DNA from: JBKHDT01 sp049974825
GTDB lineage: Bacteria > Pseudomonadota > Gammaproteobacteria > Halothiobacillales > Halothiobacillaceae
Direction: 5' to 3'
Assembly: GCA_049974825.1 (NCBI GenBank)
Contig: JBNGDJ010000136.1
Span: 1-5,499, forward strand
DNA length: 5,499 bases
A program made the position numbers and the translations under genes. Positions within the stretch are counted from its first letter, which is position 1. The number at the start of each line of letters is the position of its first letter. Below are positions 1 to 4,191 of the stretch, one piece after another. The notes under the pieces were generated by a model. It worked only from the letters and a program-made list of their open reading frames with translations. It was not told the DNA's origin and searched no databases.

Positions 1-774
1 CCGCGGCTGAAGCTGTCCGCGAAAGCATCTCTTCTGGTCGGGTTGTTGGCAGCTTTCGCGCTGCCTGCACTTGCGCAGGACGGCACCGGGCCTTTGCCTG
101 AGAATGCCCATGAACGGAGGTATGGCGGCGGGTGGGACTGCGACCTCGGCTACCGTGACGAGGACGGGCTCTGCATCCGGATCGACGTTCCCGAGAACGC
201 ATACCCGACGGGACGGTCCTACGGGACGGGCTGGGCCTGTCACCGCGGCTTCGAAGAGGCGGGCGGCTCATCATGTGCGGCAATCTTCGTGCCCGAAAAT
301 GCCTTCCTTCGCTCGTCGGGCTACGATTGGCAGTGCGAGCGCGGTTATCGGAGAGATGGAGAGTCCTGCGTAGCCATCGTTTTGCCGGACCACGCATATC
401 TGACGGACGACCCCTCGGGTTCGGGGTGGGCTTGCGATCGCGGCTTTTTTGCGGATGCGGGCGGTTGCCGTCCGATCGCCGTCCCGGAGAACGGTTATCT
501 GACCAACGCCGACTACGGCGCGACGTGGGCATGCGAGCGGGGGTTTGTCGAGATTGATGGACGGTGCGACGCCGTTGCCCTGCCGACCAACGCCTTCCTT
601 GACACCGATTTCTATGGGCCGGGATGGCGCTGCGAGCGCGGGTATGAGCCCAAAAACAACGCCTGCATCGAAATCGAGATCCCCGCGAATGCGCATCTCG
701 ACCGCTCCGGCAATGGCTGGCGCTGCGACAGGGGTTTTCACTTGTCGGAAGGGTTGTGCATCCTTGTGCGGTAA
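1..774 (+). CDS. Secreted seven-repeat cysteine-rich protein, 5' partial
   Basis: Function unknown. The frame is open from the first base. Although a TTG lies at 43, the residues before it (RLKLSAK, then LLVG) complete a good signal peptide: basic n-region, hydrophobic LLVGLLAAFALP and an ALA-Q cleavage site ending near nt 78. The true start is therefore probably just upstream of the window. The mature part is seven tandem repeats of 31-34 residues with the pattern [VLI]P-x-N-A-[YFH]-L, a short variable stretch, G-x-[GD]-W-x-C-x-R-G-[FY], five or six residues, then C. Each repeat has exactly two cysteines (14 in all), which suggests one disulfide per repeat after export to the periplasm or outside. 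Similar PENAxL/WxCxRGY repeats occur in bacterial exported proteins usually annotated as hypothetical. No enzymatic domain is visible, so a binding or structural role is inferred. The last repeat ends at the C-terminus, so the 3' end is complete. Confidence 0.85.
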   Translation, partial: PRLKLSAKASLLVGLLAAFALPALAQDGTGPLPENAHERRYGGGWDCDLGYRDEDGLCIRIDVPENAYPTGRSYGTGWACHRGFEEAGGSSCAAIFVPENAFLRSSGYDWQCERGYRRDGESCVAIVLPDHAYLTDDPSGSGWACDRGFFADAGGCRPIAVPENGYLTNADYGATWACERGFVEIDGRCDAVALPTNAFLDTDFYGPGWRCERGYEPKNNACIEIEIPANAHLDRSGNGWRCDRGFHLSEGLCILVR

Positions 775-891
775 CACCTCGGCGATAGCTTATCCGGCAG
801 AGGGGGCAGACATGGGCGATATCTGTCAAATGTTGGTATGCGGGACAGAGCCTAAACACTGACGGGTGGTCCGCAATTCACCCCAGGTTCG

Positions 892-917
892 TGCGTAGCG
901 CCCGGGAGGCGCACGCA
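892..917. other. GC-rich hairpin in the 775-1015 gap
   Basis: TGCGT-A-GCGCC, loop CGGGA, GGCGCACGCA gives a 10-bp stem with a single bulged A. It lies about 120 nt after the stop of the repeat protein and about 100 nt before the next start. No T-run follows on either strand, so it is not a canonical intrinsic terminator. It may end transcription with help or be a leader structure. The rest of 775-1015 shows no gene or clear promoter. Confidence 0.4.
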
Positions 918-1015
918 GCCTTCTCCGTCATCGACGACCTTGCTTCACCGTCATCAAGGGGCCCGATCCGCCGACGAGGCACCGCGCCCGACGCATTCGT
1001 CCGGAAGGACCGAAA

Positions 1016-1507
1016 ATGACATACACAATCAAGACGACCGCCATCTTCCTCCAGCCCTTCGAATTGGCGAGCTTCAACGAGATAATGCCGGCCGGCGAAT
1101 ACGAGATCGAGACAGAGGTTCTGGATCCGGCCGACGGGATCGAGCCGGAAAGCTGGACGTCCTCCGTGCTCGTTCATCTCAATCCGCCAGCTTCGCATCC
1201 TGGTCTGTCCCGAACGTTGACCGTTCCCCTGGCTGAACTCGAACGAGCGATCGCGAAGGACAAGCTTACCGGGAAGGCCCTGACCGATTACTTCCTTGAG
1301 GAAATGTTGGCTGATCCCATGATCTGCCTCGTGATGCAGGCCGATGGCGTCTCCGAGGAGGAGATCCGCAGTCTTTATTCCGGGCGGGGCTACAGGGGTG
1401 CCGGCGAAAGCGAGGTAACGCGTGGGGCAAGCGTCACTTCGGAAAACGAAGGGAAAGAAGGCATGTCGCCTCGCCCGGGATCTACGCGACCGGGCATCGG
1501 CGAATGA
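1016..1507 (+). CDS. Small conserved hypothetical protein, 163 aa
   Basis: Not functionally characterised. ATG 1016 is preceded by a good ribosome binding site, GGAAGGA at 1003-1009, with a 6-nt spacer. The N-terminal part (MTYTIKTTAIFLQPFELASF, then MPAGEYEIETEV) resembles a small alphaproteobacterial family of unknown function with a 'xRPFELxGxxxxxPAGxYxVETDE' opening, recalled from memory. Residues 70-125 are acidic and probably helical, ending in a segment containing MQADGVSEEEIRSLY. The last 35-40 residues are Gly, Ser, Glu and Pro-rich and look disordered. No signal peptide or membrane segment is seen, so it is likely cytoplasmic. The next gene follows on the same strand after about 70 nt, and the two may share a transcript. 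Confidence 0.75.
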   Translation: MTYTIKTTAIFLQPFELASFNEIMPAGEYEIETEVLDPADGIEPESWTSSVLVHLNPPASHPGLSRTLTVPLAELERAIAKDKLTGKALTDYFLEEMLADPMICLVMQADGVSEEEIRSLYSGRGYRGAGESEVTRGASVTSENEGKEGMSPRPGSTRPGIGE

Positions 1508-1579
1508 GTGCTGTTACCCACCGATGCACCACGAATGCTTTCTCCAGCGCATCGCGCTGGGGGCGCCGAGAATGACGCT

Positions 1580-1891
1580 GTGACTGAGCGCCCCATCGAT
1601 CTCGATAGCCGAAGGTCCTCTTCGGAAAAGCTGGAAAGCGAATCGCGGCGGAGAGCCGCGAACACGGGTCTGCAGCCAAGATCCGGTAGGGACAAGGTGG
1701 ACGCCGAGATCAATGCGGCAATGCTGGCCGAGCCGGCGCGGACATGGATCGAGGCGATGGAGAAGGCGCGTTTTCTTCTCGAGCGGTATTCCGCAAGCCC
1801 CGAAGCGCGGGACCCAAGAATTCAGAAGCTGATCGCGCGTGCCATGGGCGACCTGACCCGCCTGAAGAAACGCGAGGCGAACAGCTCATGA
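1580..1891 (+). CDS. Small 'RPIDLD' hypothetical protein, 103 aa
   Basis: Function unknown. I chose GTG 1580 (VTERPIDLDSRR) because an N-terminal (S/T)xRPIDLD motif marks a small alphaproteobacterial family I recall. The C-terminal half also fits that family: WIEAMEKARFLLERYSASPE followed by RDPRIQKLIARAMGDLTRL, which reads as two helices. Upstream in-frame alternatives are GTG 1508 and ATG 1535. Neither has a visible Shine-Dalgarno sequence, and the extra residues look like translated leader. The site before GTG 1580 is also weak (GGGGG...GCCGAG). A tiny ORF, ATG 1572 to TGA 1583, overlaps the GTG and could couple initiation. The protein is charged, soluble and likely helical. It probably shares an operon with the 163-aa gene before it. 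Confidence 0.65.
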   Translation: MTERPIDLDSRRSSSEKLESESRRRAANTGLQPRSGRDKVDAEINAAMLAEPARTWIEAMEKARFLLERYSASPEARDPRIQKLIARAMGDLTRLKKREANSS

Positions 1892-1940
1892 CGGACCGCG
1901 CAGAGACAGCTTGACGGTCGCCAAGACCCGCGGCGATGTA

Positions 1941-2018
1941 GCAGCGGAGCGTGCTCGCCTTCGGTGCAAGGTGTAGTACTGGAGCGAAGGCTTCGGCGAG
2001 CGGTTTTGCATCCGCTGC
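1941..2018. repeat. Nested inverted repeat in a gene-free stretch
   Basis: Two perfect arms nest in order. GCAGCGGA (1941-1948) pairs with TCCGCTGC (2011-2018), and inside them GCTCGCC (1953-1959) pairs with GGCGAGC (1995-2001), with a 4/9-nt internal loop and a 35-nt apical region. The apical part contains a competing pairing, GCCTTCG (1957-1963 region) with CGAAGGC (1985-1991). No gene is visible over 1892-2108, so this is either a structured RNA element or a remnant of a palindromic repeat. Its function is unknown. Confidence 0.4.
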
Positions 2019-2108
2019 AAGAGCTTGACTTCTTGGCGGACTGCCGATCCATTCGGGAACGGGAAAAGCCGGCGCAAATGGTCAGGCCGGTTCTCGTCGG
2101 CGCTGCCG

Positions 2109-2350
2109 GTGCGGCGTGTCAGCATCACCCAAACCACCACGTATCGATACGGGACCGCCGTCGCCCTGGGGTGGCATCGGATGATACTGCTTCCCAGCGA
2201 GACCCGAGAGATCTCCGGCTGTTCCAAGCCGGCCTGCATGCGTGCGTGCATTGCAGGAAGGTTCAGGTTGGACCGTGCGTGCCCTCCAGTCCTTCATGCC
2301 CTCCTATATCGCCAACCCAACATTGACGTTGAAGTATCCCACGAGCAGCA
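2109..2350 (+). pseudogene. Remnant of transglutaminase-like protein, N-terminal domain
   Basis: Transglutaminase-family proteins with the Bact_transglu_N domain begin with a beta-rich region of the type 'I-H-T-T-x-Y-x-Y-x-x-P-V-x-L-G-x-H-R-L-x-L-R-P-R-x-x-x-D-L-R-L'. Here the frame from GTG 2109 reads VSITQTTTYRYGTAVALG, then WHRMILLPSETR, matching closely up to about 2207. The expected continuation DLRLFQAGLHA appears in another frame from 2210, implying a one-base deletion near 2208. A third frame from about 2272 reads VRALQSFMPSYIA, which can be laid against the family's 'VRWLYDVFGNSIA'; that join is less certain. The catalytic core (Cys-His-Asp), which should follow, is absent: within 300 nt the sequence runs into the cold-shock gene region. 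The gene is therefore dead and truncated. Confidence is good for the first two pieces and lower for the third. Confidence 0.6.
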
Positions 2351-2500
2351 GCTTGCGCAGCGAATGCTCCCGCCAAGCCTTTCGAGTGCTGTCGAGCGAA
2401 AATCGTCGACCAGAAGAAGCCTCCAGAACATGGTCGGCCGGCGAAAACGGCTTCCTCATTTTTTTCTCCAGCTTTCCGCCCTTGGCACTTGCGGTGGAGC

Positions 2501-2535
2501 AGGTGGGTACCTACCTAAAGGATGCAAAGCATCTT
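2501..2535. promoter_or_regulatory. Dyad and small hairpin upstream of the cold-shock gene
   Basis: The sequence at 2501-2516, AGGTGGGTACCTACCT, is a 16-nt dyad with a single G/T mismatch and looks like an operator or short hairpin. Directly after it, GATGC-AAA-GCATC (2521-2533, extendable to 7 bp) forms a tight stem-loop. Both lie 100-140 nt before the cold-shock start, within or near its likely leader. No convincing -35/-10 pair could be placed, and apart from these elements nothing clear is seen between about 2350 and 2636. Confidence 0.3.
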
Positions 2536-2636
2536 CCTACGACCTTCTGTTTCCTGACGGCTTCAGTTGTTCTTATGACGAAACTGAGCCGGGCCACCGC
2601 GTTGTGTGGGGGGCAAATAGTCAAGGAGACAACACG

Positions 2637-2843
2637 ATGGCCAATGGCACCGTGAAATGGTTCAACACTCAAAAAGGCTTCGGCTTCATCGCCCCGGAAC
2701 ATGGATCGAAGGACGTCTTCGTTCATATTTCCGCGCTTGAGCGCGCCGGGATTCATCAGCTGGATGATGGGCAAGCCGTGACTTTCGACATTGAAAGTGG
2801 TCGGGACGGTCGCGAGTCCGCGAGCAATCTCGCACTGGCGTAA
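2637..2843 (+). CDS. cspA: CspA-family cold-shock protein, 68 aa
   Basis: A single-domain nucleic acid chaperone of the CspA family, binding single-stranded RNA or DNA and melting mRNA structure, in the cytoplasm. The five-stranded OB fold is complete: KWFN at residues 7-10, RNP1 KGFGFI at 13-18, RNP2 VFVHI at 27-31, then SALERAGIHQLDDGQAVTF and a closing segment with GRESASNLALA. The length is normal for the family. ATG 2637 is set by AAGGAG at 2623-2628 with an 8-nt spacer and by the typical MANGTVKWF start. The frame stays open upstream to 2025, but that part is the transglutaminase remnant and leader, not a fusion. The gene seems monocistronic, with its own terminator 25 nt after the stop. 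Cold induction cannot be read from the sequence, as some family members are constitutive or growth-phase controlled. Confidence 0.95.
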   Translation: MANGTVKWFNTQKGFGFIAPEHGSKDVFVHISALERAGIHQLDDGQAVTFDIESGRDGRESASNLALA

Positions 2844-2867
2844 GACTGGACCAACCTGAACAGTGAG

Positions 2868-2900
2868 GCGGGGGCGGCCTTTGGGCTGCCCGCGTCTTTT
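2868..2900 (+). terminator. Rho-independent terminator after the cold-shock gene
   Basis: GCGGG (2868-2872) pairs with CCCGC (2889-2893), and after a two-base GG bulge CGGCC (2875-2879) pairs with GGCTG (2884-2888, one G/U) around the loop TTTG. The stem is followed by GTCTTTT ending at 2900. It lies 25 nt past the cold-shock stop, separating it from the DUF982 gene. Confidence 0.75.
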
Positions 2901-2911
2901 CATTTGAGTTA

Positions 2912-2934
2912 CCCCCCGGACGTCCGGAGAGGGG
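2912..2934. promoter_or_regulatory. Palindrome between cold-shock terminator and DUF982 gene
   Basis: A perfect 12-bp palindrome CCGGACGTCCGG (2916-2927) is flanked by CCCC (2912-2915) and GGGG (2931-2934), offset by AGA. It lies 30-50 nt before the DUF982 start. It could be a repressor operator or a second hairpin. No T-run follows, so it is not a standard terminator. Confidence 0.35.
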
Positions 2935-2963
2935 TGTTCAGAGTAAATTTGGAATAAAAAACT

Positions 2964-3236
2964 ATGATAGAAATTAACTGGGGGAGACCTCTGACCTTTG
3001 TCGTCTCAGCGGAGGGCGACATCCAAAGGTTCACCACGATCGAACAGGCCCGCTACTGGCTCCGCAAGAGGTGGCCGGTTGCCGATCACCACCGGGACCG
3101 TGCACTCGAACAAGTTGATGCCACGATGCATTGCCTGGCGACAGTTGGCGCCGCCCGCGAAGCGTTCATCTCCGCTGCAAAGGCGGCCGGGTTCACGCTG
3201 GATCATGCGGACGCCGAAGCAGCGGCCGCTGTCTGA
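2964..3236 (+). CDS. DUF982 family protein, 90 aa
   Basis: A small soluble protein of the DUF982 family (PF06169), found mostly in Alphaproteobacteria and often in several copies per genome; its biochemical role is unknown. The family pattern is clear: an N-terminal strand pair (RPLTFVV, then DIQRFTTIEQA), a helix ending in LRKRWP at residues 33-38, then a helix with ALEQVDATMHCLATVGAA and the closing AREAFISAAKAAGF at residues 64-77. The length is usual for the family. ATG 2964 has only a weak upstream GGAA (2951-2954) in an AT-rich leader, so translation may be modest. It is preceded by the cold-shock terminator and a palindrome, so it needs its own promoter. The EcfG-type promoter of the next gene begins 4 nt after its stop. 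Confidence 0.85.
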   Translation: MIEINWGRPLTFVVSAEGDIQRFTTIEQARYWLRKRWPVADHHRDRALEQVDATMHCLATVGAAREAFISAAKAAGFTLDHADAEAAAAV

Positions 3237-3240
3237 TTTC

Positions 3241-3266
3241 GGAACCCCGATCCCAATACCTGCGTT
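3241..3266 (+). promoter_or_regulatory. EcfG (general stress sigma factor) promoter
   Basis: GGAAC at 3241-3245 and CGTT at 3263-3266 are separated by exactly 17 nt, an exact match to the consensus GGAAC-N16/17-CGTT of the alphaproteobacterial EcfG sigma factor, released by the PhyR-NepR switch during general stress. It is the only such match I found on either strand of the window. Transcription would begin about 3273-3275, giving a leader of roughly 100 nt to the ATG at 3374. Confidence 0.7.
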
Positions 3267-3321
3267 GCCTGCCAATGGACGCGCGCAATCCGGACACCGG
3301 AAATACCTGCACAGTCAAATC

Positions 3322-3353
3322 CTGATTGCCTGTAGCGCGGTCCCGGCAATCAG
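3322..3353 (+). promoter_or_regulatory. 5' UTR hairpin just before the ribosome binding site
   Basis: CTGATTGCC (3322-3330) and GGCAATCAG (3345-3353) form a perfect 9-bp stem with a 14-nt loop. The stem ends 6 nt before the Shine-Dalgarno GAGGAG (3360-3365), leaving that site open. In the transcript from the EcfG promoter it would lie in the leader and could affect mRNA stability or translation. Confidence 0.45.
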
Positions 3354-3373
3354 CCCGTCGAGGAGACTATAAG

Positions 3374-3619
3374 ATGACGAAATACACAAAAAACACATTG
3401 TTCAAGGCCTCCTCGCCACGCGCGGAAACGCTCATGGACAAAATTACGCGCGCGGCGAAGGAAATCATCGACGACGAAACGGAGCAGCGCGCACTGAAGA
3501 CCGCCCGCCTTCGCAAGGCCCGTCTCGAGCGAGAGGCCTGCACGCCGGCCCAGCCGCCCAAGGCCACCTCCAGAAATGCGCGCAAGGCACCCCGAGCGAA
3601 GGCCGCCAAGAAGAGCTGA
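3374..3619 (+). CDS. Small basic stress-associated hypothetical protein, 81 aa
   Basis: No known function. ATG 3374 is preferred over the in-frame ATG at 3326 because GAGGAG (3360-3365) sits 8 nt before it, and because the earlier start would place the 5' UTR hairpin in coding sequence. Residues 10-53 (from FKASSPRAETLMDK through EIIDDETEQR to KTARLRKARLERE) form a charged, likely helical segment. It resembles small alphaproteobacterial proteins with an 'ARxIIDxExxxRxAKTxRLRxARLxxEA' core, recalled from memory. Residues 54-81 are Ala, Pro, Lys and Arg-rich and disordered, ending AKAAKKS, which could bind nucleic acid or a phosphate-rich partner (inference). No export signal is seen. The exact EcfG promoter upstream points to induction in the general stress response. 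Confidence 0.75.
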   Translation: MTKYTKNTLFKASSPRAETLMDKITRAAKEIIDDETEQRALKTARLRKARLEREACTPAQPPKATSRNARKAPRAKAAKKS

Positions 3620-3695
3620 AAGGCGGGGCAAATCAAAAGACAGCGGGTGCCCACGAACCAAGGCACTTCCGTTCCCCTTTTGGAAAGATTCCCGA

Positions 3696-4184
3696 TTGCG
3701 ACCCTCTGAATGGACCCGGATCCTCGTCAAGTATCGCGAGCCGATCCTCTCCCGTAGCATTTTCGAACTGACCGTGACACTGGTGCCTTTTTTGGCGATC
3801 TGGGCCTTGGCTTGGTGGGCTCTGTCGATCAGCCCGTGGCTGGCGATGGCCCTGGCATTGGCAAATGCGTCGTTCCTGGTGCGCGTGTTCATGATCCAGC
3901 GCGATTGCGGCCATGGCGCGTTCTTCAAGAACCGCCGCTTGGGAGACTGGATCGGCCGCGCCCTCACTGCAACCGCAGATCACCCGCGCCCAGCATCGTT
4001 AGATGCCGGACATTTGCTTTCAGACCCGAGCCGCCGAATTTTTCGCGCGTTCTGCCTTATGGCCATTTTGTCTTTCCACTTCGTTTCAGACGCACGTGAT
4101 TGCTTCGCAAGTGCAATTGCGCAAAATTCTCCATCAAGGAATGGCCGGTCGCAGTTTTGGAATTGGGCCGGATCCGGCCTCTGA
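3696..4184 (+). pseudogene. Truncated fatty acid desaturase, inactive
   Basis: Residues 5-90 from TTG 3696 match the N-terminal part of membrane fatty acid desaturases (di-iron, three His boxes, normally over 300 aa): EWTRILVKYREP, two membrane segments (FELTVTLVPFLAIWALAWWA and PWLAMALALANASFLVRVFM) and box I as QRDCGHGAFFKNRRLGDWIG. Intact relatives read QHDCGHGAFF, so here the first metal-binding His of HxxxH is Arg (codon 3900-3902, CGC where CAC/CAT is expected). Similarity stops near 3968. The expected continuation 'GVLTLTPYDVWRRTHxxHH', with box II and all of box III, is absent in every frame, and the frame runs through unrelated, AT-richer sequence to a stop at 4184. TTG 3696 follows GGAAAG (3682-3687). 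The gene cannot make an active enzyme. What replaced the 3' end (about 3969-4191) is not recognisable and has no gene of its own. Confidence 0.7.
4166..4179. other. Perfect 14-bp palindrome between convergent units
   Basis: GGCCGGATCCGGCC lies 12 nt beyond the stop of the minus-strand binding protein gene and at the end of the desaturase remnant. It could fold in RNA from either strand and so shield the 3' end of the minus-strand transcript. No U-tract follows in either direction, so a terminator role is unproven. Confidence 0.3.
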
Positions 4185-4191
4185 TCGTCTC

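Noticed and set aside
1473..1495. GCCCGG/CCGGGC inverted repeat at the end of the 163-aa gene
   Set aside because: A 6-bp GC-only stem within coding sequence and without a T-run is expected by chance in GC-rich DNA.
1888..1914. Eight-codon ORF (MTDRAETA) overlapping the stop of the 103-aa gene, preceded by GAGG
   Set aside because: It is too short to call. It could be the head of a lost downstream gene, but no continuation is seen in any frame.
2436..2467. Possible plus-strand terminator: GCCG/CGGC followed by a T-run
   Set aside because: The stem is only 4 bp with a 7-nt loop, and the T-run begins several bases after it. No living gene ends here.
2025..2636. Long N-terminal extension fused in frame to the cold-shock protein
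   Set aside because: The cold-shock domain starts at ATG 2637 with its own AAGGAG site and the family's normal start. The upstream frame is the transglutaminase remnant plus leader, and homology there jumps between frames.
2696..2722. GGAAC followed by CGTT inside the cold-shock gene
   Set aside because: The spacing is 19 nt rather than 16-17 and it lies within coding sequence, so it is not an EcfG promoter.
3350..3967. 205-codon minus-strand open frame
   Set aside because: It is antisense to the 81-aa gene and the desaturase remnant, with an Arg-rich composition typical of a GC-rich shadow frame and no family resemblance.
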